The notes under the pieces were generated by a model. That model was not told where the DNA came from. It saw only the letters and a program-made list of their open reading frames with translations, and ran no database searches. The translations under genes and the position numbers were made by a program. Shown one piece after another: positions 1 through 8,544 of a DNA stretch of 64,000 nucleotides (within the stretch, counting starts at the first letter, position 1; each line of letters starts with the position of its first letter). Location: NCBI RefSeq assembly GCF_014650675.1, contig NZ_BMVK01000010.1, positions 1 through 64,000 on the forward strand, in the 5' to 3' direction. Source of the stretch: Streptomyces anulatus. GTDB taxonomy: Bacteria > Actinomycetota > Actinomycetes > Streptomycetales > Streptomycetaceae.

Positions 1-70
1 GATGGGCCCCAACTCCTGGCGCGGCTTCAGCCGCTTCATCAACGCAGACGCCTGGGACCGGGTCGGCTAG
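1..70 (+). CDS. 3' end of an unidentified gene (partial)
   Basis: An open frame runs in from the left edge and stops at TAG 68-70, giving about 22 residues rich in aromatic and charged side chains (NSWRGFSRFINADAWDRVG at the end). The ATG at position 2 may be internal. The fragment is too short to assign a family. It could be the tail of a real gene upstream or chance. Confidence 0.3.
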   Translation, partial: MGPNSWRGFSRFINADAWDRVG

Positions 71-94
71 GCGATTTCCTCCGGATCAGCTGGT

Positions 95-255
95 CGTTGG
101 TCCGGAGGTGCCGTCGATCGATGCGCGGTGGGCGTGGATCGAGCTGCTGCTTCCGTACCGGACGCAGAAGCGGGGAGGCCGCTGGAAGGGCAGGGGGCAC
201 AGGGAGGTGCCCGACACGATCGCCTTCAAGTCCCGGGCCGGTACTCGGTGGGACG
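95..255 (+). pseudogene. IS5-family transposase N-terminal remnant
   Basis: Translation in the frame of 108 gives DARWAWIELLLPYRTQKRGG followed by GHREVPDTIAFKSRAGTRWD. This closely resembles the N-terminal helix-turn-helix region of Streptomyces IS5-family transposases (D-x-x-W-x-x-I-E-P-L-L-P, K-R-G-G-R-W, H-R-E-V-x-x-A-I-A-F-K-x-R-T-G-T-x-W). The frame then runs into the start of the MBL-fold gene, so the rest of the transposase is missing. It is a decayed fragment and not the N-terminus of the hydrolase. Three further IS5-like remnants occur in the right part of the window. Confidence 0.65.
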
Positions 256-299
256 ACCCGTCTGGTCGTGGGCTACCCGCTGGTGGCACCATCTCTGGG

Positions 300-1133
300 A
301 TGCCCCCTTCCGTTCAGGTCGGCCCGTACACCGTCATCGCGCTCGCCGATGGTGAGGGCCCCTTCTTCTCTCCCAGGTCGGAGGCGTTCCCCGGCGCCAC
401 CACCGAGCAGTGGGCGGCGGCCGACCGGCTCGATCCCGGCGCGCTCGATGCCGAAGGTCGCTGGCGGCTCCAGTTCCGCGCGTTCGCGATCCGCAGCGAC
501 CGGGGTGTGACGCTGGTCGACGCGGGGATCGGCCCGGCCGACAGCCCGGCGGCCTCGTGGGCGCCCGTGCCCGGGGCACTCCCGGCATCACTGGCCGCCG
601 CGGGCATCGACCCGTCCGACGTGGACACCGTGGTGCTCACGCATCTGCACACCGACCACGTGGGCTGGGCCGTCGTGGGCGGAGAGCAGATGCGGCCGTT
701 CTTCCCCAACGCCGCATACCTATTGCAGCAGGCGGAAGTCGAAGCGATCGAGAGGATCAACCCGCAGCTGCGATCCAGGGTGATCGAGCCGCTCAGGGAG
801 ACCGATCAGCTGCGGCTGCTCGACGGCGACACCCCGCTGCGCGCGGGCGAGCGTGTATGCGCCACACCCGGTCACACCCCCGGACACCAGAGCGTGCTGG
901 TCACGTCCGGGCCCGACCTGGTCGTCGTCACCGGTGACCTGCTCGTGCACGCGATCCAACTGCTTCACCCCGAACTCGCCTACGCCCACGAGATGGACCC
1001 CGAGCAGGCAAGAGCATCGAGGGAACAGGTGCTCCGCAGCCGAACCGCCGGCACCCTCCACCTCGCGACCCCGCACCTGACCGAGCCGTTCGTGCCACGC
1101 CTACCCACCCGGCGGGGCCGGCCGGGCCCGTAA
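300..1133 (+). CDS. MBL-fold metallo-hydrolase
   Basis: A 277-residue protein of the metallo-beta-lactamase fold. The metal-binding signature HLHTDH is clear, followed by further expected histidine and aspartate positions (TPGHTPGH, VVTGDLLVH). This family hydrolyses lactones, thioesters, phosphodiesters or beta-lactams, and the substrate here cannot be told. The ATG at 300 is preferred because the sequence from MPPSVQVGPYTV looks like a normal family N-terminus, while the open frame upstream encodes a transposase remnant. No signal peptide is seen, so it is probably cytoplasmic. It stands alone, with the next gene on the same strand 235 bp away. Confidence 0.85.
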   Translation: MPPSVQVGPYTVIALADGEGPFFSPRSEAFPGATTEQWAAADRLDPGALDAEGRWRLQFRAFAIRSDRGVTLVDAGIGPADSPAASWAPVPGALPASLAAAGIDPSDVDTVVLTHLHTDHVGWAVVGGEQMRPFFPNAAYLLQQAEVEAIERINPQLRSRVIEPLRETDQLRLLDGDTPLRAGERVCATPGHTPGHQSVLVTSGPDLVVVTGDLLVHAIQLLHPELAYAHEMDPEQARASREQVLRSRTAGTLHLATPHLTEPFVPRLPTRRGRPGP

Positions 1134-1368
1134 GCGCGCGCAGCCGCTCGGCCGTCCGTGCCCCATCGAGCAGAGCCGCCGCCATGGTCACGCCGGATCG
1201 CCGCGTACAGCTCCGTCGTCGACGGGCATGCGCCCGGAGGCACGCCGTCGAGGTTCACGACCTGCGCCGCTCAGGAAGCAGCCGCCACACATCCCAGCTG
1301 CTCCGGAGTGGAAGCCCAGGTGTCGAGCAGCCCGGCCCGCGCGGACCCGCCCCGGCATACTGGATTGC

Positions 1369-2244
1369 ATGGATAGGGTGACGCCAGGCCACGGAGTACG
1401 GGAACGGCTCGGCCGGATTCTGTTCTCCCGGGTGGCGGGGCCCGACGGACCGGAGAACCGGGCCCGTATTCACGGAACCCCAGGCCCCCGCTGGTTCGGC
1501 CCGGACCGGCCGGTGCGCCGGGTGCACGGGGACGCGTCCATGTTCATCGGCGGCTTGCGCGCCCTGCTCCTCCAGTCGCTGCATCCGCTGGCGATGGCCG
1601 CCGTCGCGGGCCACTCGGGCTTCCGGGGCGATCCGTGGGGGCGGCTCCAGCGGACCAGCACGTTCCTGGCGGTGACCACTTTCGCCACTGCCGAGCACGC
1701 CCAGGAAGCGGTCGACCACGTACGCTCCGTGCACGAGGGGGTGAGCGGATTCGCGCCCTCCGGCGAGCATTACCACGCGGCCGACCCGCACCTGTTGTGC
1801 TGGGTGCACATCGCCGAGGTGGACAGCTTCCTCCGCGCCCACCAGCGGTACGGGGCGCGGCCGCTGGACGGGGCCGGGTGCGACGGGTACATCGACGACA
1901 TGGCCAGGGTGGCCGACGCCCTCGGCGTTCCCGACCCGCCGCACGACCGCGCGGAGCTGGCCGAACGCATCGCCGCTTACCGCCCGGAACTGCGAGCAAC
2001 CCAGGATGCCCTGGACGCTGCCCGCTTCATCCTGCTGCACCCGCCACTGCCCTGGCCGGCCCGTCCCCCGTACGCCGTGCTCGCCGCCAACGCCGTGTCC
2101 GCGCTCCCGCCGTGGGCCCGCGAGCCACTGAGGCTGCCCCGGGCGCCGAGAATCGAGGAACTCTGCGTACGCCCCGCCGGGAAGGCCCTGACCAGCACCA
2201 TCCGGTGGGCCATGAGCCCGCCGCCCGCACCTGCGAAGACCTGA
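1369..2244 (+). CDS. MpaB-type oxygenase family protein (DUF2236)
   Basis: 291 residues. The pattern RVHGDASMFIGGLRALLLQS-LHPLAMAAV, then HYHAADPHLLCWVHIAEVDSF, is typical of the DUF2236/MpaB family, some members of which bind heme b and act as oxygenases or latex-clearing enzymes. The histidine in LHPLA and those in the WVHIA region are candidate heme ligands, known only by family analogy. The ATG at 1369 (CTGGATTGC-ATG) is chosen; the open frame extends 47 residues upstream but that part is Arg/Pro-rich and looks non-coding. There is no obvious ribosome site directly upstream, so a leaderless transcript is possible. It is convergent with phoD. Confidence 0.8.
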   Translation: MDRVTPGHGVRERLGRILFSRVAGPDGPENRARIHGTPGPRWFGPDRPVRRVHGDASMFIGGLRALLLQSLHPLAMAAVAGHSGFRGDPWGRLQRTSTFLAVTTFATAEHAQEAVDHVRSVHEGVSGFAPSGEHYHAADPHLLCWVHIAEVDSFLRAHQRYGARPLDGAGCDGYIDDMARVADALGVPDPPHDRAELAERIAAYRPELRATQDALDAARFILLHPPLPWPARPPYAVLAANAVSALPPWAREPLRLPRAPRIEELCVRPAGKALTSTIRWAMSPPPAPAKT

Positions 2245-2384
2245 ATGCGGTGTCTTCGGGCCGGGCGACGCCGCCATGCTCGTCGGGCGGCCGTGAGGCC
2301 GAAGCAGGGCGCGTACGGGACGCGGCGGAACCGCACAACGGCGTGACACGCGCCGCGCCCCTACCTGCGCCAGGAGCCCGGCGG

Positions 2385-3938
2385 TCAGTCCCTCCGGTAC
2401 TGCGCGGGTGACTTCTTCGTCGCCGGGTCCTCGTACGAGCCGACCGCCCCCCGGTCCACGTGGAAGGTGGTCAGGGTCGAGACGGGCGAGTGCGGGTCCC
2501 TGCGGTCCTCGATGACCCGCATGTGGGTGGTGAACCGCTCCGGTGTGACCTCGTACACGTCGTAGCCGTAGCGGTTGCCCTCGAAGTACTTGAGGTGCGG
2601 GTTGGCCTTGCCCATCAGCGGGCCATTGGCGGCGTTCCACTCTGCGGAGTACGCCCCCGATGTGACCGAGTGGGCGGTGAACTCCGTACCGACCACCGGC
2701 GATGCGGTGTCGTCGAAGTCCGTCCTGATGTCGTCGACGAACGCGGAGTGCCAGTCACCGGTGATCACCACCAGGTCCTCGAGGCCGCTCTTGTGCACAT
2801 GGTCGAGCACCTCCTTGCGCTCGGCGAGGAAGCCGTCCCACTGGTCGGTGAACATGTACCCGCCACCGGGCCGGCCCCGCAGCTGGCTGAGCATGATCGA
2901 GTTGGCCCAGACGTGCCAGGCGTCCGGCGCCCGGTCGACGTTCTGCTTGAGCCATGCCTTCTGGTCGGCGCCGAGGATCGTCCCTCCGGGCAGGTTCTGC
3001 GCCGACCGGTACGAGCGCAGGTCCAGGACGCTGAGTTCGAGCAGGTCGCCCCAGCGGCGGTTGCGGTGGATCACCGGGTCGGGCAGCGCGGACTCGCCCC
3101 CGTCCCGGTGCGGCATGTGCTCGTACCAGGCCTGGTAGGCGGCAGCCCGGCGCTGCATCATGGGCGCGCCGCCGCCGGTGCCCGAGTAGTCGTTGACCAC
3201 CTCGTGGTCGTCCCAGGTCAGAAACCACGGGTGGGCCGCGTGGGCCTCGCGCAGCGAGGCGTCGCCCTTGTAGAGCGCGTGCCTGCGGCGGTAGTCGGTG
3301 AGAGTGAGGATCTCGGGGGAGTCGTGGTCACGGACGTGGTCGCCGCCGACCGGGCCGTGCTCGTAGATGTAGTCGCCGAGGTGGACGACGAAGTCGACGT
3401 CCTCCCGGGCGATGGCGCGGTGCGCGCCGTAGTAACCGTCGTGGAAAGCCTGACAGTTGGCTGCGGCGAACCTGACCCTGCTGATCCTTCCCGAGGGAGC
3501 CGTCCTGGTCCGCCCTACCCGGCTGGTCTTCCCCAGGGCCCGGAACGCGTAGTAGTAGTGCGTGCCCGCCCGGAGCCCGCCGACGGGCACATGGACGCTG
3601 TGGCCGAGTGTCGCGGAGGCCGGTGCCTTGCCGCGCGCCACGACCCGCCGCAGCCCCCGGTCCGTGGCGACGACCCACTCCACCTCGACGACCTCGGGCA
3701 GTGGCTGCTCGGGGGCGAGAGGGTCGGGCGCGATCCTGGTCCACAGCACGACGCTCGTGGTCAGGGGATCACCGGAGGCGACTCCGAGGGTGAAGGGCGC
3801 CGGGTCGAACTGTGCGCCGAGGGCCTCGGCGGCCTCCCGGGCCTGCGCGGGCGAGAGCCCGGCGCTCAGCGGCCAGACGACGTTGAGCGCGCCGACCGCG
3901 CTCGCGGCCTTGAGGAGGTCTCGGCGGTTGAGTTTCAT
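2385..3938 (-). CDS. phoD: PhoD-type alkaline phosphatase, Tat-exported
   Basis: 517 residues. A twin-arginine signal (MKLNRRDLLK followed by a hydrophobic stretch and AQA) indicates folded export by Tat. The mature part starts with a PhoD N-terminal Fn3-like domain (FTLGVASGDP, VVLWTRIAP) and continues with the metallophosphatase domain: AANCQAFHDGYY, VHLGDYIYEHG, WDDHEVVNDY and ITGDWHSAFV carry the Asp, Asn and His metal ligands. PhoD is a Ca/Fe-dependent phosphodiesterase/monoesterase that releases phosphate outside the cell. Its start overlaps the stop of the upstream gene by 4 bp (3935-3938), so the two are translationally coupled. PhoP control in phosphate starvation is likely from family knowledge. 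Confidence 0.93.
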   Translation of the reverse strand: MKLNRRDLLKAASAVGALNVVWPLSAGLSPAQAREAAEALGAQFDPAPFTLGVASGDPLTTSVVLWTRIAPDPLAPEQPLPEVVEVEWVVATDRGLRRVVARGKAPASATLGHSVHVPVGGLRAGTHYYYAFRALGKTSRVGRTRTAPSGRISRVRFAAANCQAFHDGYYGAHRAIAREDVDFVVHLGDYIYEHGPVGGDHVRDHDSPEILTLTDYRRRHALYKGDASLREAHAAHPWFLTWDDHEVVNDYSGTGGGAPMMQRRAAAYQAWYEHMPHRDGGESALPDPVIHRNRRWGDLLELSVLDLRSYRSAQNLPGGTILGADQKAWLKQNVDRAPDAWHVWANSIMLSQLRGRPGGGYMFTDQWDGFLAERKEVLDHVHKSGLEDLVVITGDWHSAFVDDIRTDFDDTASPVVGTEFTAHSVTSGAYSAEWNAANGPLMGKANPHLKYFEGNRYGYDVYEVTPERFTTHMRVIEDRRDPHSPVSTLTTFHVDRGAVGSYEDPATKKSPAQYRRD

Positions 3939-4513
3939 GACCAGTCTCCAGCGGTGCTCAGAGTGAGGGAGATGGCGTCCGCGTAACCATCGTTGGAGGT
4001 GCCGCTCCCGGTCCGGGTGAAGACCAGCAGCAGCCGTGCCGACCGGGCTCCGGGCGGCACGGCTGCCTCCCCGTCGCGCTCGACCAGTCCAGTACGTCCG
4101 CCCCGCTCGCCCGCTGTCACGGGTCCGAGCACGGTCAGCGCGACCGGCGTCCCCCTGCGGTCCCGGAACTCCACGGAGAGCCGTGCGCCGTCCTCCTGGG
4201 CGGCGTATCCGCCGAGCCAGGCACCGACGGTGTATCTGACCCGCCCCGCGTCGACAGCGGCCTGCCCGGTGGGCCCCTTACGGGGCAGCTGAACGTCCTG
4301 CATCAGCGCCGTCCGCTCGCTGGTGCCCCCGGAGAAGAACCGGCTGCCGCGCCGGGCGGGCCCGGGGTCGGACGGGGTCGGATAGCCGCCGCCCACGTCG
4401 TAGCCGACCAGAGCGGGGGCGCCCTGGGTGACCTTCCAGCCCGTGACCGACTCCACCGGCTCGGCGGTTCCGCCCGGCCCGGCCTCGGCGTCTCCGTTGA
4501 CGACCAGATTCAC
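3935..4513 (-). CDS. Jelly-roll/discoidin-like protein co-expressed with phoD
   Basis: 192 residues, first gene of the phoD operon. The sequence starts NLVVNGDAEAGPGG and contains GWKVTQGAPALVGYD, SRFFSGGTSERTALMQDVQL and YTVGAWLGGYAAQEDGA. This pattern is seen in carbohydrate-binding or galactose-binding-like beta-sandwich modules found beside secreted hydrolases. The start is well supported by AGGAGG 7-8 nt upstream of ATG 4513. No signal peptide is visible, which is odd for a partner of an exported phosphatase. It may travel with PhoD through Tat or stay inside; this is inference. The function is unknown. Confidence 0.7.
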   Translation of the reverse strand: MNLVVNGDAEAGPGGTAEPVESVTGWKVTQGAPALVGYDVGGGYPTPSDPGPARRGSRFFSGGTSERTALMQDVQLPRKGPTGQAAVDAGRVRYTVGAWLGGYAAQEDGARLSVEFRDRRGTPVALTVLGPVTAGERGGRTGLVERDGEAAVPPGARSARLLLVFTRTGSGTSNDGYADAISLTLSTAGDWS

Positions 4514-4636
4514 AAGCGCCTCCTGGTTGGGGAATGTTCAGCGCTGGGAATCTCAGCAGTCCCGTATGAACCGCAGGTACCTGCTGGCCGAATATCGTGC
4601 AGAGCGTCCAAGTGCCCGGCACGAAAGTCCAATTCG

Positions 4637-4700
4637 GGCGGGCTCGTGAACCCAGGCCCGGCGGGCTCGTGCACCCGAGTCCGGTGGGTCCGTGAAAGCG
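4637..4700. repeat. Tandem 23-bp repeat in phoD operon upstream region
   Basis: Two near-identical 23-bp units (4637-4659 and 4660-4682; core GGCGGGCTCGTGxACCC) and a third diverged unit from 4683 lie between the phoD operon and the gene at 4813. On the minus strand each unit carries TTCAC or TGCAC followed by GAGCC. The 23-bp period is close to two 11-bp PHO-box units, so a role as a PhoP site is possible but unproven. Confidence 0.5.
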
Positions 4701-4812
4701 AAGCGGGGGTGGCTCCAGCAGATTCGACGGACGAAAGTTGAACAACACGGTAAAGAGCGTTCTGTCCTGGCGGGAGTGTTCGGGAACGCAGTGCTGCGTG
4801 GATGATTGCGGG

Positions 4813-5214
4813 ATGTTGGTCCAGGTGGAGGCGGTGGGGCAGGTCGCAGACGGGCGCGCGACGGTTCGGGTGCGCTCGGAGGTGGGTGCCACTACGGCGT
4901 TCTGGTGCGGCGATCCGACGGGAGTGGGGCGCGAGCATCATGTGGAGTGGACTGTTGACGAGGACGTGGCCTGGGGCGGCAACACTCGACCGGCCATTTT
5001 GTTCTCCCCCGGGGTGGCCGAGGTGGAAGGCGATCGGATTGCCTTTCGGGGGCGGCTGGGCCTGACGGGCGATGGCGGGGCGGTTCTGGAAGTAGCTGGA
5101 ACCCGCATCCTGTTCGACCTCGCCGACCCGCCGCCATCGCCTGCTGTCGATGGGACGTGGGTCGAGGTTCGTGTGGAGCGCAACAGTGTCAGCGTGTGGC
5201 CCTACCTGCTGTGA
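4813..5214 (+). CDS. Small hypothetical protein
   Basis: About 133 residues from ATG 4813; the frame is open back to a TTG at 4738 and a GTG at 4798, so the start is uncertain. The protein is acidic and valine-rich (LVQVEAVGQVADGRATVRVR, WTVDEDVAWGG, TRILFDLADPP), looks beta-rich, and has no signal peptide or membrane segment. Codon use is normal for Streptomyces. I do not recognise a family. It is divergent from the phoD operon. Confidence 0.55.
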   Translation: MLVQVEAVGQVADGRATVRVRSEVGATTAFWCGDPTGVGREHHVEWTVDEDVAWGGNTRPAILFSPGVAEVEGDRIAFRGRLGLTGDGGAVLEVAGTRILFDLADPPPSPAVDGTWVEVRVERNSVSVWPYLL

Positions 5215-5229
5215 TTCACGGAAGTCCGA

Positions 5230-5505
5230 TGGGCACCGCTGGTGCGGCTCCGCACGAGGCGCGCCTGGCCGGCGGCCTCCTCAATGCCGGGCGCCAGTGC
5301 GGTGGCAGCGTCGGTCCTGCCGCCCTCTCGACCATCGCGGTAGCCGTCACTGGCACGGCTGAGTCTTCCGGCGCCCCGAACGGCCGCCGCACTGGCGGAG
5401 GGGTACGGGCGTGCCTTCACGGTCACAGGCGGCCTCCTGCTGACCGCGGCGCTGTTCACTGCCGTCGCCGTCTCCCGGGTGCGCCCTCAGGACACGATGA
5501 AGCCG
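5230..5505 (+). pseudogene. MFS (EmrB/QacA-like) transporter C-terminal remnant with frameshift
   Basis: In the frame of 5157 the text GTAGAAPHEARLAGGLLNAGRQCGGSVGPAALSTIAVAV is read. This matches the conserved loop and helix near the end of DHA2-type drug exporters (normally A-G-L-A-S-G-L-L-N-x-x-R-Q-x-G-G-x-x-G-x-A-x-L-S-T). Near 5372-5383 a +1 shift is needed, after which AALAEGYGRAFTVTGGLLLTAALF then TAVAVSRV reads as the last transmembrane helix. No N-terminal part is present upstream. It is a decayed exporter fragment, and a perfect iron box lies about 130 bp downstream. Confidence 0.6.
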
Positions 5506-5632
5506 GTGTCCTGGCGGAGCAGGCCCGTCGCCCACGGGTTCGCCTCCCTCCTCGCCCCCGCCGGGGCGCAGATGTACTGGAAAGCTGAACGGCGTATGGC
5601 AAAACCTTCCTCAAGCGTAAGTCACGGGCGTC

Positions 5633-5646
5633 TTAGGTTTACCTAA
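5633..5646. promoter_or_regulatory. Perfect palindromic iron box (DmdR1/IdeR type)
   Basis: TTAGGTTTACCTAA is a perfect inverted repeat of TTAGGT with a 2-bp centre and matches the core of actinobacterial DtxR-family operators. No intact gene starts next to it: the MFS remnant lies to its left and about 350 bp without a convincing gene to its right. It may be the orphaned operator of a lost gene or a distal site for the efe operon. Confidence 0.6.
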
Positions 5647-5999
5647 CCTCATGGTCAACTCTTGCTCGGCTTCCGATACGCAAACGGGATCGATGGCCTG
5701 TTGACGGGGCTGGAAGGCCGTGGATGCGGCGATGGGGAACCGGCCCACCGGCAGTGCGACCACAGGTGTGGCGCTGCCCCCCGGGGGTGACCCATGCGCT
5801 TCGGTCATCGGCCAGGTCCGAGCGCATTTTCGGGCACATCGCGTCGGGCGCGGGCGGGGCGGACGGCGGAAGTGAAGACGTGTCCGGAGCCCACCAGGAA
5901 GGCGACGCACTCCGTCTCGGGACGAGAGTGAGCGGGGCCGGGGCGACCGCACGGCGTGCCATCCGAACGACCGACGGCCTCCGGCGGCCGGGCTCTCCG
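5647..5999. other. Non-coding stretch, no supported gene
   Basis: Between the perfect iron box and the efeO promoter region I see no frame with convincing protein character on either strand. Frames of about 100 residues exist on both strands but are Arg/Pro/Ser-rich and match nothing. It may be decayed sequence. Confidence 0.5.
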
Positions 6000-6018
6000 T
6001 CAGGTAAGGGTCGGCTAA
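6000..6018 (+). promoter_or_regulatory. Iron box upstream of efeO
   Basis: TCAGGTAAGGGTCGGCTAA matches the 19-bp actinobacterial iron-box consensus (TTAGGTTAGGCTCACCTAA) at 14 of 19 positions by eye. It lies 56 bp upstream of the efeO start, a good place for repression by an iron-loaded DmdR1/IdeR protein. Confidence 0.6.
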
Positions 6019-6074
6019 ATTGAGCTCGCCTCGTCCGAGGTCAGAGCCCCTACTCACCATTTTCCGGAGTCCGT

Positions 6075-7223
6075 ATGCGCCCCGTCCGCTTCTCCGCCGT
6101 CGCCACCGTGGCGGCCGTGACTGCCCTGACCGCTGTGACGGGGTGCGCCGAGAAAGCCGACGCCGGCGGCGACGGCGCGGTGAAGGTCACCGCCACCGAC
6201 ACCTCCTGCGAGGTCTCGAAGAGGACGTTCCCCTCCGGCCATCTCCAGCTCGCAGTCGAGAACAAGGGTTCGAAGGTCACCGAGGTCTATGTGCTCTACC
6301 CGGACGACCGCATAGTCACCGAGCGCGAGAACATCGGTCCCGGTACGAAGGCGAACATTACGGCAGAGATCAAGGCCGGTTCGTACGAGATCGCCTGCAA
6401 GCCCGGCATGAAGGGTGACGGAATCCGGCAGAAGGTCGAGGCGACCGGTGGCAAGGCCGTCAAGCGCGACCCCGAGCTGGACGCCGCGGTCGCGGCGTAC
6501 CGCCAGTACACGCTCGATCAGGCGGAGGAGACCCTCCCCAAGGCCAAGGTGTTCGCCGACGCGGTCAAGGCCGGAGACGTCGAGGCCGCGAAGAAGGCCT
6601 ACGCGGAATCGCGCATCGGCTGGGAACGCACCGAGCCCGTCGCGGAATCGTTCGGTGACATCGACCCGAAGGTCGACCTCCGCGAGGACGGGCTGGAGGA
6701 GGGCCAGGACCTGGAGAAGGACTGGACCGGCTGGCACCGCCTGGAGCGGTCCCTGTGGCAGGACAAGAAGATCACCGCGCGCGACAAGGAACTCGCCGAC
6801 CTGCTCATCAAGGACCTGACCGTCTGGCAGAAGAAGGTCGGCACGGCGGAGATCACCCCGACGTCGATGGCCAACGGCGCCAAGGAACTTCTCGACGAGG
6901 TCGCCACGGGCAAGGTCACCGGCGAGGAGGAGCGCTACAGCCACACCGACCTGGTCGACTTCAAGGCGAACGTGGAGGGCGCGCAGAAGTCCTACGAGCT
7001 GCTGAAGCCGGTCGCCTCGAAGAACGACGCGGCGCTCACCGGGGAACTGGACACCCGGTTCGCCGAGCTGAACACGCTTCTGGACAAGTATCGCGCGGAC
7101 AAGAGCAGTTACGTCTTCACCTCGTACGACAAGGTCGGCAAGGCGGAGCGCAAGGAGCTGTCCGACGGCGTCAACGCGCTCGCCGAGCCGCTGTCGAAGC
7201 TCGCCGCCGCTGTGGCGAAGTAA
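6075..7223 (+). CDS. efeO: EfeO iron-uptake lipoprotein (cupredoxin + M75 domain)
   Basis: 382 residues with a lipobox signal peptide (TALTAVTGC, lipid anchor at Cys24). The first domain, about residues 35-125, is the EfeO cupredoxin-like domain (TCEVSKRTFPSGHLQLAVENKG, IACKPGMKG). The second, about 130-380, is the all-helical imelysin/M75 domain with the HxxE-type motif WHRLER. In EfeUOB systems EfeO catches iron outside the membrane and hands it to the permease. ATG 6075 has a ribosome site (CGGAG) 6 nt upstream. It is followed after 27 bp by efeB, so all three efe genes form one operon behind the iron box at 6000. Confidence 0.93.
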   Translation: MRPVRFSAVATVAAVTALTAVTGCAEKADAGGDGAVKVTATDTSCEVSKRTFPSGHLQLAVENKGSKVTEVYVLYPDDRIVTERENIGPGTKANITAEIKAGSYEIACKPGMKGDGIRQKVEATGGKAVKRDPELDAAVAAYRQYTLDQAEETLPKAKVFADAVKAGDVEAAKKAYAESRIGWERTEPVAESFGDIDPKVDLREDGLEEGQDLEKDWTGWHRLERSLWQDKKITARDKELADLLIKDLTVWQKKVGTAEITPTSMANGAKELLDEVATGKVTGEEERYSHTDLVDFKANVEGAQKSYELLKPVASKNDAALTGELDTRFAELNTLLDKYRADKSSYVFTSYDKVGKAERKELSDGVNALAEPLSKLAAAVAK

Positions 7224-7250
7224 CCGGCCGGCGAGAGCGGAGCAACGGGA

Positions 7251-8525
7251 ATGACGGACACGTCGCACGGTGCCGCCGACGTCGGTCGTCCGACCGGGAC
7301 GGGGCGCCCCTCACGGCGGTCGCTGATCGGCTGGGGCGGTGCCGGGCTCGTGCTGGGCGCGGGAGCCGCGGGCGGAACCGCGATGACGCTCGCCGGAGGC
7401 CCGGAGCCGGCCGAAGAGGCCGGTGCCGCGGTGCCGTTCCACGGCCAGCACCAGGCGGGAATCGCGACCGCAGTTCCCGACCGGCTCCACTTCGCGGCCT
7501 TCGACGTCACGACCCGGGACCGGGCCGCGCTCGTCCAGCTCCTCAAGGACTGGACGGCCGCTGCCGCCCGGATGACCCAAGGGCACGCGGTCGGCGACGG
7601 AGCTTTCGGGGGCCTGCCGGAAGCGCCCCCGGACGACACGGGCGAAGCCCTGGGCCTCAAGCCGTCCCGTCTCACCCTGACCGTGGGCTTCGGCCCCTCC
7701 CTGTTCGCCGCGGGCCGCTTCGGCCTGGAGCGCCGCAGGCCCGGAGCACTGGTCGAGCTGCCCAAGTTCCCCGGCGACAACCTCGACGCCGCACGCAGCG
7801 CAGGAGACCTGTGCGTCCAGGCATGCGCCAACGACCCCCAGGTCGCGGTGCACGCCATCCGCAACCTCGCCCGCATCGGCTTCGGCAGGGTCGCGGTCCG
7901 CTGGTCGCAGCTCGGCTTCGGCAAGACCTCCTCGACCACACCCGACGCCCAGACGCCGCGCAACCTCTTCGGATTCAAGGACGGAACCAGCAACATCTCG
8001 GGCACCGATCGGGCGATGCTGGAGCGCCATGTCTGGGTGCCCCCGGCCGACGGCCCCGACTGGATGGCGAAAGGGTCCTATCTCGTGGCGCGCCGGATCC
8101 GGATGCACATCGAGACCTGGGACCGCACCTCCTTGCAGGAACAGGAGGACGTCATCGGCAGGGACAAGGGCGAAGGCGCACCCGCGGGCAAGGCGCGTGA
8201 ACACGACGCCCCGTTCCTCAAGGCCATGCTGCCCACCGCGCATGTGCGCCTCTCGCACCCGGACTCCAACGGAGGGGCGAGGATGCTGCGCCGCGGCTAC
8301 TCCTTCACCGACGGGACCGACGGCCTCGGACGCCTGGACGCCGGCCTGTTCTTCCTGGCCTACCAGCGCGACGTGCGGGACGCGTTCATCCCCGTACAGC
8401 GGAACCTGGCGCGCAACGACGCGCTCAACGAGTACATCCAGCACGTGGGTTCGGCCGTCTTCGCGATACCCCCGGGCGTCCTGGACGAGGACGACTGGTG
8501 GGGCCGCGGGCTGTTCTCCACATGA
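7251..8525 (+). CDS. efeB: EfeB, Tat-exported DyP-type heme peroxidase
   Basis: 424 residues. The N-terminus carries a twin-arginine signal (RPSRRSLIGWGGAGLVLGAG). The body is a dye-decolourising peroxidase with the GxxDG motif (GFKDGTSN) holding the distal Asp, an Arg further on (ARRIRMHIETWDR), and the C-terminal region GLFFLAYQRD. The family oxidises ferrous iron or acts on heme outside the membrane and feeds iron to EfeU. It lies 27 bp after efeO and 19 bp before efeU. Confidence 0.93.
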   Translation: MTDTSHGAADVGRPTGTGRPSRRSLIGWGGAGLVLGAGAAGGTAMTLAGGPEPAEEAGAAVPFHGQHQAGIATAVPDRLHFAAFDVTTRDRAALVQLLKDWTAAAARMTQGHAVGDGAFGGLPEAPPDDTGEALGLKPSRLTLTVGFGPSLFAAGRFGLERRRPGALVELPKFPGDNLDAARSAGDLCVQACANDPQVAVHAIRNLARIGFGRVAVRWSQLGFGKTSSTTPDAQTPRNLFGFKDGTSNISGTDRAMLERHVWVPPADGPDWMAKGSYLVARRIRMHIETWDRTSLQEQEDVIGRDKGEGAPAGKAREHDAPFLKAMLPTAHVRLSHPDSNGGARMLRRGYSFTDGTDGLGRLDAGLFFLAYQRDVRDAFIPVQRNLARNDALNEYIQHVGSAVFAIPPGVLDEDDWWGRGLFST

Positions 8526-8544
8526 ACACAGCGGAGGGACCGAC

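Noticed and set aside
108-299. N-terminal extension of the MBL-fold hydrolase
   Set aside because: The sequence is that of a transposase N-terminus; the hydrolase start at 300 is better.
1228-1368. N-terminal extension of the MpaB-type protein
   Set aside because: The 47 extra residues are Arg/Pro-rich and unlike the family; the ATG at 1369 gives a normal N-terminus.
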